64,000 nt of DNA from Mycobacterium asiaticum (GTDB lineage Bacteria > Actinomycetota > Actinomycetes > Mycobacteriales > Mycobacteriaceae), in assembly GCF_001673635.1 (NCBI RefSeq), contig NZ_LZMH01000010.1:87638-151637 (forward strand), given 5' to 3'. Below, one piece after another: positions 1-7,963 of this stretch. Below the pieces are notes generated by a model that did no database searches, was not told the DNA's origin, and saw nothing but the letters and a program-made list of their open reading frames with translations. The position numbers and the translations under genes were made by a program. Numbering within the stretch: position 1 is the first letter of the stretch; the number at the start of each line of letters is the position of its first letter.

Positions 1-2
1 TG

Positions 3-188
3 GAAGGCCGCGTCTCCATCGAGCGCATCCTGGACCGAATGGCCGACATCGCAGCCGACGAGACCGAACACGGTCCGGCCGGCGCACGCCGCTGGTTGTA
101 TGAGCCCACCTATATTCTGCGCGGGCTCAACAACTTGCACCTAACGTTCACGCCCCAGGACCCCCCGCCCGGACGCCCTCTCAGTTGA
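3..188 (+). CDS. Cytochrome P450, C-terminal end only (cut by window edge)
   Basis: This open frame runs in from the left edge and stops at TGA, giving the last 61 residues of a protein. The tail has the form of a P450 C-terminus: a helix (EGRVSIERILDRMADI), then a beta region with PTYILRGLNNLHLTF. The P450 encoded at 46143-47426 in this window ends with the closely matching PTYILRGLTELHLEF, which is the main reason for the call. The heme-binding cysteine loop lies upstream of the window, so activity cannot be judged. It converges with the COX-like operon: its stop overlaps the end of the minus-strand gene at 181-459 by 8 bp. The P450 assignment is fairly sure; the subfamily is unknown. Confidence 0.75.
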   Translation, partial: EGRVSIERILDRMADIAADETEHGPAGARRWLYEPTYILRGLNNLHLTFTPQDPPPGRPLS

Positions 189-459
189 TCGCCAGGCCGA
201 TAAAGTAGCTGCCAAACAAGCCGGCCGCGATCAACAGCACCCAGGCGTCGGTGAGCCGGCACAGCAGCGCGGGCGCTTGCCGGACTTCCATGAATTCGCG
301 AAAGATGATGCGCACCTTGATGAGTGCGATGACGATCACGCTTGATGTCACTATCGCACTGGCGCTGGTCGCCGACCGGTCGATCACCAGGTAACCGACC
401 GTGAGGGTGGCCAGCACCACCCAGGCAACCAGTAGCCTTTTGTTGAACTTCACTGTCAC
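181..459 (-). CDS. COX subunit IV-like small membrane protein
   Basis: A 92-residue protein with three hydrophobic segments (about residues 8-26, 34-50 and 68-90) and the loop KVRIIFREFMEVR-xAP between the second and third. This is the pattern of the short prokaryotic cytochrome c oxidase subunit IV / CyoD-like proteins that accompany a COX III subunit. The start is a GTG that overlaps the TGA of the upstream COX III-like gene (GTGA, 4 bp), which points to translational coupling; a second GTG two codons on is an alternative. It is the last gene of a four-gene minus-strand operon. No catalytic heme-copper subunit I or subunit II is nearby, so it may serve an oxidase or NO-reductase-like complex encoded elsewhere. 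Confidence 0.7.
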   Translation of the reverse strand: MTVKFNKRLLVAWVVLATLTVGYLVIDRSATSASAIVTSSVIVIALIKVRIIFREFMEVRQAPALLCRLTDAWVLLIAAGLFGSYFIGLAIN

Positions 460-1043
460 CTCACCGCGTACAGCAACGCAAAGATGAGCACCCAGAGGAA
501 ATCGACTGTGTGCCAATATGTTGCGCAGGTTTCTACGAGCACCTGGGATTCCTGAGACCCACGCCGTGCCCCTTGGAGTCGATACACGATGATGCCGAGG
601 ACAACGAAACCGATCAGCAGGTGAATGAAATGTATGCCGGTGAGGAAGAAGTAATACGCGAAGAAGTCGTCGCTGTCCGGCCCATGTCCCGCACCGACCA
701 ACCGAACCCACTCAAACACTTTGCAGCACAGAAATACTGCGGCGAATGCGGCGGTGATGAGTACATCCCTGCGGGCTTGCCGATAGGCGCCGGCGCGGGA
801 CGACTGAACGCACCGCGCCACCGACCAGGAACTCAACAGCAAGACGAGGGTGTTGACGACGCCGATACGCAGGTCCAACTGCGCCTGCGAGTGCAGGAAC
901 AGCTCGGGGCTTCGGGTGCGGTAGAACAGGTAGAAGCCGAAATAGCCGGTGAAGATCAACGTTTCGAACAAGACGAAGGCCCACATGTCCGGCTGACCCG
1001 GCACGAAAGGTGCATCCTTATTCTTGTTGGCGAGGTCGGTCAT
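456..1043 (-). CDS. Cytochrome c oxidase subunit III-like protein
   Basis: A 195-residue protein with about five membrane helices. Family landmarks are visible: PDMWAFVLFETLIF at residues 18-31, FFLTGIHFIHLLIG at 132-145, and ETCATYWHTVDFLWVLIF at 171-188, the usual COX III/NorE last-helix motif. Its length fits the short five-helix CyoC/NorE type rather than the seven-helix mitochondrial type. The ATG start overlaps the stop of the upstream gene by 4 bp (ATGA). COX III subunits do not bind the catalytic metals; they assist proton uptake and complex stability in heme-copper oxidases, and NorE plays a similar role beside NO reductase. No subunit I is encoded in the window, so the partner is unknown. 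Confidence 0.85.
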   Translation of the reverse strand: MTDLANKNKDAPFVPGQPDMWAFVLFETLIFTGYFGFYLFYRTRSPELFLHSQAQLDLRIGVVNTLVLLLSSWSVARCVQSSRAGAYRQARRDVLITAAFAAVFLCCKVFEWVRLVGAGHGPDSDDFFAYYFFLTGIHFIHLLIGFVVLGIIVYRLQGARRGSQESQVLVETCATYWHTVDFLWVLIFALLYAVR

Positions 1044-1891
1044 GACGCGGTCATTCCTTTTGACGCCCGTTTGGCAGGGCCGTCGGGCAGTATCCCGGTA
1101 CCGAAGTCTTCCCGCCGGATCATCTTGAAGAGCATGACAACGAATGTGACCTGGTAGATGCCGAACACGACCATGTCCAGCCACCAGGCGATCTGACCGT
1201 TCCAGGCCAGTACGCCACGGCGGAAGATCCAGCAGGGCGCCACGACGACCTCGGTCAGCGCATTGCACAAGTTCAGATAGCCGAACCACTTTGGGAAGAC
1301 TCTATTCTTGTCGATCAGGATCGCGACCATCCACAGCAACGACCCGATCAGGAACACGCCCATGGTTCCGTCGAAAGACAGGAAGGCGAAGTCGTAGAGC
1401 CAACCCATCACCCGAGGATCTCGCTCGGGCCGCAGCGTCCCGACCACCAACGCGATGCACAGCAACAGGAGGCCGGGCACCGCGCTGAACGAGTAGATGA
1501 GTAGATACGAATATCCAAAGATGGGGCTGACCGACATGCGCCGCATCGAATACGCAATGAGGGCATTGTTCACCGCGGTCATACCGGTGATTGCGAACAC
1601 GACGCCCAAGCCGATCGGTATCCCGAGTTGACGTTCGGCGAACCAGTGCGTCTGCGTCGCGAGGTCCCAGGTCGGTTGCGGCGGCGGCTGGGCTCGCGCC
1701 AATATGAAGACCATCGGAAAGAACAGGTTGTAGAAGACGACGAGCGTCCACCAGGCCAGCCACAACTCACGTTTGGGGTTGTGCCGCAGGTGCCAGGCGA
1801 CCCGGCGATGCAATCCACCGGCGGGAGGCCCTGAGACAGGCCCTGAATCGAGTGGGGCCCCGGAATCCGGCGGGGTCGTCAGCGTGCTCAT
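1040..1891 (-). CDS. Multi-pass membrane protein, unknown function (paralogue of upstream gene)
   Basis: A 283-residue protein with a polar N-terminal tail of about 40 residues and roughly six or seven hydrophobic segments. I do not recognise a named domain. Its layout matches the product of the upstream gene (1888-2649): both have a loop of the form [L/N]DFA[F/W]..F, then GxxxF[L/I]IG, then a PxxFxxW...NL....P[A/C] stretch, so the two look like diverged paralogues that may form a heteromeric pair. The ATG start overlaps the TGA of the upstream gene (ATGA) and its own stop overlaps the COX III-like start, so all four genes are coupled. Cofactor binding cannot be inferred. Confidence 0.75.
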   Translation of the reverse strand: MSTLTTPPDSGAPLDSGPVSGPPAGGLHRRVAWHLRHNPKRELWLAWWTLVVFYNLFFPMVFILARAQPPPQPTWDLATQTHWFAERQLGIPIGLGVVFAITGMTAVNNALIAYSMRRMSVSPIFGYSYLLIYSFSAVPGLLLLCIALVVGTLRPERDPRVMGWLYDFAFLSFDGTMGVFLIGSLLWMVAILIDKNRVFPKWFGYLNLCNALTEVVVAPCWIFRRGVLAWNGQIAWWLDMVVFGIYQVTFVVMLFKMIRREDFGTGILPDGPAKRASKGMTAS

Positions 1892-2649
1892 GCGCCGCCC
1901 AGTTGTGCTGTGGAACTGTGGATCTCGGCGCGTTCTCGATAAACCGCCCGGCCCAGTACGGCGCCCATTACGACGACCCAGAGACCGATGGCGATGTTTT
2001 TCAACCAGAACGACAACACGCCGTCCCACGCCAGCGGGCCGGTCAACGAGACGCCGACGAAAGCCGCCGGCACAAGCGCTGCGGCAACCAGCAGGTTGAA
2101 ATGGGCCACCCAGCGGCTGAATATCGGTCGCGGCTGATCGTCGAAATAGATTGCCGCAGCCAGAATCACGCTCTGCCCGATTAGAAAGGGAACCACGACG
2201 GTGAAGGTGACCCAGGCGAAATCGTTGAGCAGCTGCGTCAGCTCAGCGCTGCGTTCCGGGCGGAACGCGGCCAGCAGCCAGCAGACATCGGCGATCAGAA
2301 ACAGGGTGGGTCCCCCCGCCGCGCAACCCAGCATCGCGTAGGAGAAGATCGGCGTGCGATGCGCCATCCTGCGGATCTGCACCGCGATGAGGGCCAGGAT
2401 CGGAATCAGGCACACGCCGAACCAGTTGAAAAGCACCATGCTGTAGCGGATTTGGGGGGTGTGCGCCGGATCGCGATAGAACGCCGCAACCTGCTCCGCG
2501 GTCATGGTGGGCGACATGGGCGGGCTGAATCCCGGGAACAAGAAAAATGCGGCGATCCAAATGACCACGGTCACTGGCAGTGTCCACAGCAGGATCAGCT
2601 CGCCGTCGATTCGTCTCGGTGAATCGCGCGCGACAGCGGCCTCGGACAT
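1888..2649 (-). CDS. Multi-pass membrane protein, unknown function; first gene of COX-like operon
   Basis: A 253-residue integral membrane protein with about six hydrophobic helices, starting at ATG after a strong GGAGGGA ribosome site seven bases away. There is no domain I can name. An extracytoplasmic-looking segment (PPMSPTMTAEQVAAFYRDPA) follows the first helix. It shares loop motifs with the next gene, suggesting an ancient duplication. The gene begins 97 bp from a divergent TetR gene, and the intergenic space holds two copies of a 14-bp palindrome, so the operon is probably repressed by that TetR. Together with the COX III/IV-like genes it may form a respiratory or redox membrane complex; this is inference. 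Confidence 0.75.
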   Translation of the reverse strand: MSEAAVARDSPRRIDGELILLWTLPVTVVIWIAAFFLFPGFSPPMSPTMTAEQVAAFYRDPAHTPQIRYSMVLFNWFGVCLIPILALIAVQIRRMAHRTPIFSYAMLGCAAGGPTLFLIADVCWLLAAFRPERSAELTQLLNDFAWVTFTVVVPFLIGQSVILAAAIYFDDQPRPIFSRWVAHFNLLVAAALVPAAFVGVSLTGPLAWDGVLSFWLKNIAIGLWVVVMGAVLGRAVYRERAEIHSSTAQLGGA

Positions 2650-2696
2650 CAGCAACTCCCTCCGGTGGCGTGCTCGCTCAGCCCGTGAGCCGAAAG

Positions 2697-2735
2697 TAGC
2701 CGATCGGCTAGGGACGGTCAATAGCCGATCGGCTA
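2697..2735. promoter_or_regulatory. Twin TetR operator: two copies of TAGCCGATCGGCTA
   Basis: Two identical, perfect 14-bp palindromes lie at 2697-2710 and 2722-2735, with starts 25 bp apart. The second ends 10 bp before the GTG of the TetR gene, and the first is 47 bp from the start of the COX-like operon. Position, symmetry and duplication fit an autoregulated TetR repressor controlling both divergent units. Binding by this TetR is inferred. Confidence 0.8.
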
Positions 2736-2745
2736 GGCTCTCGGT

Positions 2746-3360
2746 GTGTCGTCAAAGCAGGCTGGCAGTCAGACCCGCAGCCGGTTCCGTTTCATCACGC
2801 GTAGCGCCGCGCAGACGCGTGTCCTGGACGCGGCGCTGAAATTGATCGCGGAGCACGGTGTCGGCGGAACCTCGCTGCAGATGATCGCCGATGCGATCGG
2901 AGTCACGAAGGCGGCCGTCTACCACCAGTTCAAGACAAAAGAACAGATCGTCGTTGCCCTCACGGAACGTGAACTCGGCGGTCTCGAGGAAGCGTTGGAG
3001 GCCGCCGAGGCTCACGACGAATTTCCGCGGGCGCGAGAGGTGCTGCTGGGTCGGGTCATTGACCTGGCTATTGAGCGTCGCGGTGCGGCGAGCACCCTTC
3101 AATTCGATCCGGTCATCGTGCGGCTGCTCGCCGAGCAGGAAGAGTTTCAGCAGTTCATCGCCCGGCTCTACGGCGTGCTGGTCGACGACACGTCCGAGGA
3201 CGCGCGGGTGTCAGCAGCGGTGCTTTCGGGCGCCATCGCGGTCGGTGTCATGCACCCGTTGGTCGCAGATGTCGACGACGACACGCTGCGTGTGCAACTG
3301 CGTCGCGTCATCCATCGGCTGATCGGTGCGACGGAGGCGAGCGATGGGGTGCGGCCGTGA
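2746..3360 (+). CDS. TetR-family transcriptional regulator
   Basis: A 204-residue protein, normal TetR length. The N-terminal domain has the usual form: RVLDAALKLIAEHGVGGTSL, then a helix-turn-helix at about residues 42-62 ending in TKAAVYHQFKTKEQI, the YxxFxxKe signature. The C-terminal half is the variable ligand-binding and dimerisation region, with no hint of ligand. The GTG start is chosen because it lies just beyond the operator pair. The gene is divergent from the COX-like membrane operon and ends 1 bp before the stop of the convergent secreted-protein gene. It probably represses itself and the membrane operon through the two TAGCCGATCGGCTA sites. Confidence 0.9.
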   Translation: MSSKQAGSQTRSRFRFITRSAAQTRVLDAALKLIAEHGVGGTSLQMIADAIGVTKAAVYHQFKTKEQIVVALTERELGGLEEALEAAEAHDEFPRAREVLLGRVIDLAIERRGAASTLQFDPVIVRLLAEQEEFQQFIARLYGVLVDDTSEDARVSAAVLSGAIAVGVMHPLVADVDDDTLRVQLRRVIHRLIGATEASDGVRP

Positions 3361-3361
3361 C

Positions 3362-3817
3362 TTACGTGTCGGCGCGCACCCAGGTCGTCACAGTGTCGTG
3401 GGCTATGCAGATCAGGAACAGACCGTCGGGCGCCTGCGCGACGTAGTTCAGCCATTGGTGGCACTCGGCGCCCTCTTCCTTGACGCCGGCCATCGGAGGT
3501 GACCGGAACCATCGCGGTTCGTACCTTCTCGGCGAGCCGCAGAACATCAGCCGACCAGATTCCGGAGAGGTGGGCATACTGTCGGTCCCAAATGCGTAAT
3601 AGGTGGTGTTCTCACAGGGCGTGCCCAGAACCTGATGCCCCATGATGCCGGGGGTGCACTCGGGATAGTCGCAGACCGTCGGCCCAGCGAAGGACGGTGG
3701 CGCGGCCACCAAGCCGACACCAAGCAACGCAGCAAACAACGCCACGATGGATCGCACGCCATAACTTTGCCACACCCGAAAGCTTCTGAAAAGCGAATTC
3801 TCCTGGTCGAAGTACAT
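3362..3817 (-). CDS. Secreted cysteine-containing protein, unknown function
   Basis: The reading frame encodes a hydrophobic export signal (VRSIVALFAALLGVGLVAAP then PSFA|GPT) followed by about 107 mature residues containing six cysteines, at least some likely disulfide-bonded outside the cell. No domain is recognised. The start is uncertain: the ATG at 3817 gives 151 residues with a 20-residue cytoplasmic lead, while the GTG at 3757 would start directly at a standard signal peptide and may be the true start. The frame stays open further upstream without clear coding character. It is convergent with the TetR gene (1-bp gap) and close to Mce-associated pair 1; small secreted proteins recur beside both such pairs in this window. 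Confidence 0.65.
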   Translation of the reverse strand: MYFDQENSLFRSFRVWQSYGVRSIVALFAALLGVGLVAAPPSFAGPTVCDYPECTPGIMGHQVLGTPCENTTYYAFGTDSMPTSPESGRLMFCGSPRRYEPRWFRSPPMAGVKEEGAECHQWLNYVAQAPDGLFLICIAHDTVTTWVRADT

Positions 3818-3948
3818 CGCGACCCAGCCCAGCCGCTGACGCCGGGCCGGCCCGAGACGCCACTCCGCCGGCTGTCCAATGCCGGCGTATTTCCGCATTG
3901 TGGACCGCGAAGGCAGCTGCCCGATAAGGACGTTCAGGCTATGCCAGA

Positions 3949-4827
3949 GTGATAGGCTCGTTCTCCGTGCACGATCCGGACGGGCCTGACGCCAACCATG
4001 GTGGAGCCCCCGACGGCGCGATCCGCCCCGACGAGCCACGCGCTGGTTCAGTGATCGACGCTGATGCTGAGACCCTCTCGGAGGCGGACCTAGCAGACGA
4101 AGTGGCGAAGGCGGAAGCACAGGCCGAGGAAGCTCGTGCACGCCTCGCCCGGCTGCGCCAGGTCGCGGAAATCGAGGCTTCCCATGACGCCGACGAGGCC
4201 TCCCAAGACGCCGAGGCGGACGACGCAGACGACGACGCGACCCCCCAAGGCGCCGACGCATCCCGAGAAGTTAAGCGGCGCCGCCCGCAATGGGCACGGT
4301 CGTTGGGGCTGCGGCGCTCCCGGCGATCAGAGCGGCGTCGCCGCCCGTGGCGGAAGGCGGTAGCAATCGGCGTGGGCGTCGCGCTTGCCGCGACCTCGCT
4401 CGGCGCCATCGGTTACATGGTGCAGCAGCACCACACCATCGCGCACAAACGGCAGCTCTCCCAGGACTATGCCGCGGCGGCCGCGCAGGCAGTCACCACG
4501 CTCATGTCGATTGACGCTAACCACGCCAAGGACGACGTCCAGCGAATCATCGATGCCTCCGCCAGCCCGCTCAAAGAGCAGATCTCTGCGATGTCACGCC
4601 TTATGGTCGAGCAGGCCCAGGAGTCGAAAACCATCACCAAAGTGAACGTTGAGGCGGTTGCCGTCCAATCGGCGACCGACAGTTCCGCGGTCGCGCTCAT
4701 CGTGGCGAAATCCGAAGTGACCGAAGCCGATAACAAGAAACGGCCACCGCAACTGTGGCGGCTCAGCATGGACATCGTGCGTGAAGGCGGTCAGTTCAAG
4801 ATGTCGAAAGTCGAGTTCCTGCAATGA
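3949..4827 (+). CDS. Mce-associated membrane protein (Mas-type), pair 1 first member
   Basis: A 292-residue protein with the typical Mas layout. It has an acidic, alanine-rich N-terminal region with a short coiled coil (about residues 43-75), a basic stretch RRRRPWRK, one membrane helix at about 137-157, then an exported C-terminal domain ending in the family-like WRL.M.IVREGGQFKMSKVEFL. It is homologous to the product of 20751-21695, which ends [21 protein letters not shown]. Mas proteins are encoded beside mce operons and are thought to stabilise the Mce transporter at the envelope. It starts with GTG at 3949 (GTG at 3967 is possible) and overlaps the next gene by 4 bp. The mce operon lies convergent, about 1.4 kb downstream. 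Confidence 0.85.
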   Translation: MIGSFSVHDPDGPDANHGGAPDGAIRPDEPRAGSVIDADAETLSEADLADEVAKAEAQAEEARARLARLRQVAEIEASHDADEASQDAEADDADDDATPQGADASREVKRRRPQWARSLGLRRSRRSERRRRPWRKAVAIGVGVALAATSLGAIGYMVQQHHTIAHKRQLSQDYAAAAAQAVTTLMSIDANHAKDDVQRIIDASASPLKEQISAMSRLMVEQAQESKTITKVNVEAVAVQSATDSSAVALIVAKSEVTEADNKKRPPQLWRLSMDIVREGGQFKMSKVEFLQ

Positions 4828-5474
4828 ATGTTGAGCAGGACTCGTCGGTCGACACCGCTGGGGAGCACGACGACGGCACGGACGACAGCCTGGAAGCCCC
4901 GGCTCGTGACGAGACGGACGCACCCCTCGCGCCACGACGACGGGCACGCGCCACCCGACCAAAGGCCGTCGGCCGATGGACTCGCCGGTGCTTGGCCAGG
5001 TGGCGTTCAATACTGGCGACGGCGTTGGTGGTTGTCACCATCGGCGCTGCCGTCGGCTTGTTCTTCGTTCAGTACCGTCCGGATCAGCAGATGAGCGACG
5101 CCGCTGCGCGCCAAGCGATCCAGGTGGCTTCGGACGGCGCCGTGGCGCTGCTCTCCTACTCCTTCGACACTCTTGACCGCGATTTCGCCGCGGCGAAGTC
5201 ACGGCTGACCGGCAATTTCTTGGCTTACTACAGTAAGTTCAGCGAACAGATCGCTGCGGGGGCCATGCAGGGACAACTGACAACCACCGCCAAGGTGATT
5301 AGGGCCGCAATTTCGGATTTGCATCCCGATTCGGCGGTCGTGCTGGTGTTCGTCAATCAGACCACCACAAGCAAGCGAAAACCGGAACCCATTGAGGCCC
5401 ATAGCAGCATCCTGGTCAGGCTGACGAAGATCAACGGTTCTTGGCTGATCGCAAACTTCGACCCCGTCGGGTGA
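4824..5474 (+). CDS. Mce-associated membrane protein (Mas-type), pair 1 second member
   Basis: A 216-residue protein: acidic then basic N-terminal tail, one membrane helix at about residues 63-84, and an extracytoplasmic domain with a Mas-like core, ALLSYSFDTLDRDF...[27 protein letters not shown] and a C-terminal W.IANFDPV. The same core is found in the product of 21692-22363, so the two loci are paralogous. ATG start inside the ATGA overlap with the upstream Mas gene shows coupling. In known mce operons such proteins follow mceF; here they sit on the opposite strand, converging on mceF. Assignment to the family is good; the precise biochemical role of Mas proteins is not established. Confidence 0.85.
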   Translation: MNVEQDSSVDTAGEHDDGTDDSLEAPARDETDAPLAPRRRARATRPKAVGRWTRRCLARWRSILATALVVVTIGAAVGLFFVQYRPDQQMSDAAARQAIQVASDGAVALLSYSFDTLDRDFAAAKSRLTGNFLAYYSKFSEQIAAGAMQGQLTTTAKVIRAAISDLHPDSAVVLVFVNQTTTSKRKPEPIEAHSSILVRLTKINGSWLIANFDPVG

Positions 5475-5595
5475 GTGCGCCAATCTTTAGCTCCAATCGG
5501 CATTTTTTCGGGACTGCAACGGTGTTAATCTCGTTTCAGAAGCCGAAAATGGGCCGAACTATGTCGGTCGATAATTGCGCGTCGAGGAGCACCTG

Positions 5596-6117
5596 ATGCG
5601 TCCAGCTCGAATACTTGCCGCCGCAACCCTGATGGCTGCCACCGTATTCGGCGGTTTGGGCACAGCGGCCACCGCCGGGGCAACCACCAAGGAAGAAGTG
5701 GCCATCAACGGCACATTTCGCGTTACCTCAATCGGCGATTGGGCCCAGACCAATGATCAATACCATGGCGAGCCGACGGTCTACCAGACCTGGACCATCA
5801 GCTCGTCATGCGTCACCTTCCAGGAATGCCACGGCACGGTGACCAGCGACCAGGGCTGGAGCGCGCCGTTATACATGAACGACGGGACGATGTGGAAGGT
5901 CAGACGCAATGTGCCGAATTGGGAGCACTGCGAGGACGGCACCGCGTTCACCGGCGAGCAGACCTACTACTTTTATCCGGTAGACACCAATGGCGAATAC
6001 AAGCTCGGGTCGCCGGTCATGGCCGGGAAGGACAAGACGTACGGCCCGAGCGGCGCCTGCGGGCAGAACCAGTGGCTCGACATCGCGATGCCACTGCGGT
6101 TGGACCGGCTAGCCTGA
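5596..6117 (+). CDS. Secreted protein of unknown function
   Basis: A 173-residue exported protein. Residues 1-26 form a classic signal peptide (RPARILAAATLMAATVFGG, then AATAGA before the mature TTKEEV). The mature part starts with NGTFRVTSIGDWAQTND and contains four cysteines, probably paired. No enzyme motif is visible. The ATG at 5596 is preferred over the GTG at 5575 because GAGGAG sits six bases before it and the signal peptide follows directly. It lies 120 bp after Mce-associated pair 1 and ends 64 bp before the convergent mceF stop. It may be an envelope accessory of the Mce system, by position only. Confidence 0.75.
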   Translation: MRPARILAAATLMAATVFGGLGTAATAGATTKEEVAINGTFRVTSIGDWAQTNDQYHGEPTVYQTWTISSSCVTFQECHGTVTSDQGWSAPLYMNDGTMWKVRRNVPNWEHCEDGTAFTGEQTYYFYPVDTNGEYKLGSPVMAGKDKTYGPSGACGQNQWLDIAMPLRLDRLA

Positions 6118-6181
6118 TCGCGCACTCTTAGTCAGTCACGGCGGCGACCCACGCGCCGCCCTCAAATGTTGCGATCGCCAC

Positions 6182-7963
6182 CTAACTGGGGATCATGTCC
6201 CGCCATGTCTTGGGCGCCTTCGCGGGCGCGAGATCCGCTTGCTCGTACAGCTTTCCGTCCGGACCGACATATCGGCCCGTATGCGGGTCGTAGTGGGCAA
6301 TCGCGATCGACGGCGTCCACTTGCCGGCGCCATTACCGAACGAGCTTGGCGCCATTTGTCCGCCGGCACCGGCACCCGCATCGGCTGGGGCGACTTCCGA
6401 CGGAGGCGTCGGCGCCAAAGGGGCGGGCGGTGACGGAAGCTCCCCCGGCAACGGGACGTCGAGTGGCGCTATCGGCGGAAGGTCAAACGACATCTGCGAT
6501 GAAGGCGCCCACATCGGTCTTGACGACGGTTCCGGAGGAACAGCGGCACCCACTGTGCCTGGTGGCGCGGTTTCTCCCCGCGGCCCCGGCGGCGTGCCAC
6601 GCGGCACCGCGCCCGGCGGCAGCGGTGTTCCCTCGACCGGGGCGAAGATCCTGGCGTTGGGGTTGACCCGGTCATCGGGCGGGACGCCCTGGGCGATCAG
6701 GTTTGGATCGATCGGGGAAGGACCGAGAACGTGCTGGCGCATTGACAGCGGCATAAACGGCTGGTCGCTGTTGCAGATCTCGACGGTAGGCGCGCGCTTG
6801 CCCGGATGACCCATGCACGGATAGTTGCGGGCACCGCGAACCGAGAGCGGGGAGTCTTGCGGCAGTTTGCAATACAACCCGTCCGGTGTGTCGATGTCGG
6901 TGAGATCGTCGGGGGATCGCCACTGGCTCTGCGGTATGAAACCGACCGTGCAGATTGGTGGATCGTCGATCGTCAGCGCGAAGTCGCCTTGCGCCGAACC
7001 TTCCGGGTGGGATGCCGGTCCAGCCGCCTGCTCGATAGCCACCGCCGATGGCAGCAACACCAGCAACTGCTCCAGTGACGGGTGGTAGGTGACGCCGATC
7101 TGCCCGATGGTGGTCAGATTGGCCAGCAACACCGGCAGCGTCGGTTTGAGTTGAGTGAGGAGCCGGGACGCCTCGTTGGCCGCGTCAGGACCGTCCCGCA
7201 GCAGGGTGCGAAACTTTGCATCGTCGTTGGCCAGAACGTCCGAAATCCCGGCGAGGCCACGCGCCCACTGCCGGATCGAATCGGTGGTGCGTGCTTGCGA
7301 ATCCAGCAGCGGCCCACTGTCTTCGGTGAGGGTCTTGGTGCGATCGACGACGCCGTTGGCATCGCGCGACAGAGTCGTTGTGGAGTCGAACAGCGATCCG
7401 AGATCGTAGCCGGACCCATTGAAACCCCGGAAGGTCTCGTCGAGCAATTGGCCGAGTTTGGTCTTCGGGATGCTGGTGACCAATGCATTGACCTGCTCCA
7501 GCATCGGCCCCACCGGTTGCGGAATCGTCGTGTCGCGCACCGCAATCACCGACCCGTCGTGCAGGTACGGCCCCGAATCGGTTCTGGGCCTTAGGTCCAC
7601 GTACTGTTCGCCCACCGCGGAGACGCTGAGCACATGCGCACCGCACTGATTTGGCGGGCCAGGGCGCTCTGGACACGGCGACAGGTCCGCCGGGACCTTG
7701 GGTGAAGTCGCAAGCGACAGCGTCGCTTTCGCACCTTTCGGCGTCAACTCCACCGCCGTGACCTTGCCCAGTTGAACCCCGCGGTAGGTGACGTTGGAGA
7801 ACCGGTACAGGCCCCCGGCCGCCGGCAACTCCAGCGTCACCGTGATCCGACCGATGCCCAGCAACATCGGCGCTTGGATGTAGTAGAGCACCATCGCGAT
7901 CACGCCAACGGTCCCGACGATCGAGAAGATCGCCAGCTGAATCCGAACGAAGCGGGTCAGCAT
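6182..7963 (-). CDS. mceF: MCE-family protein, MceF type
   Basis: A 593-residue protein, last of the six Mce subunits. An N-terminal membrane anchor at about residues 8-27 is followed by the MCE domain (ITVTLELPAAGGLYRFSNVTYRGVQLGKV...), a long helical region, and a proline-rich C-terminal tail of about 180 residues. Mce proteins form a hexameric periplasmic conduit that carries lipids to the YrbE permease. The ATG follows directly after the mceE stop with no gap. It is the last gene of the operon and is convergent with the secreted-protein gene at 5596-6117. The substrate cannot be told from sequence. The length, longer than most MceF, comes from the Pro-rich tail. Confidence 0.92.
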   Translation of the reverse strand: MLTRFVRIQLAIFSIVGTVGVIAMVLYYIQAPMLLGIGRITVTLELPAAGGLYRFSNVTYRGVQLGKVTAVELTPKGAKATLSLATSPKVPADLSPCPERPGPPNQCGAHVLSVSAVGEQYVDLRPRTDSGPYLHDGSVIAVRDTTIPQPVGPMLEQVNALVTSIPKTKLGQLLDETFRGFNGSGYDLGSLFDSTTTLSRDANGVVDRTKTLTEDSGPLLDSQARTTDSIRQWARGLAGISDVLANDDAKFRTLLRDGPDAANEASRLLTQLKPTLPVLLANLTTIGQIGVTYHPSLEQLLVLLPSAVAIEQAAGPASHPEGSAQGDFALTIDDPPICTVGFIPQSQWRSPDDLTDIDTPDGLYCKLPQDSPLSVRGARNYPCMGHPGKRAPTVEICNSDQPFMPLSMRQHVLGPSPIDPNLIAQGVPPDDRVNPNARIFAPVEGTPLPPGAVPRGTPPGPRGETAPPGTVGAAVPPEPSSRPMWAPSSQMSFDLPPIAPLDVPLPGELPSPPAPLAPTPPSEVAPADAGAGAGGQMAPSSFGNGAGKWTPSIAIAHYDPHTGRYVGPDGKLYEQADLAPAKAPKTWRDMIPS

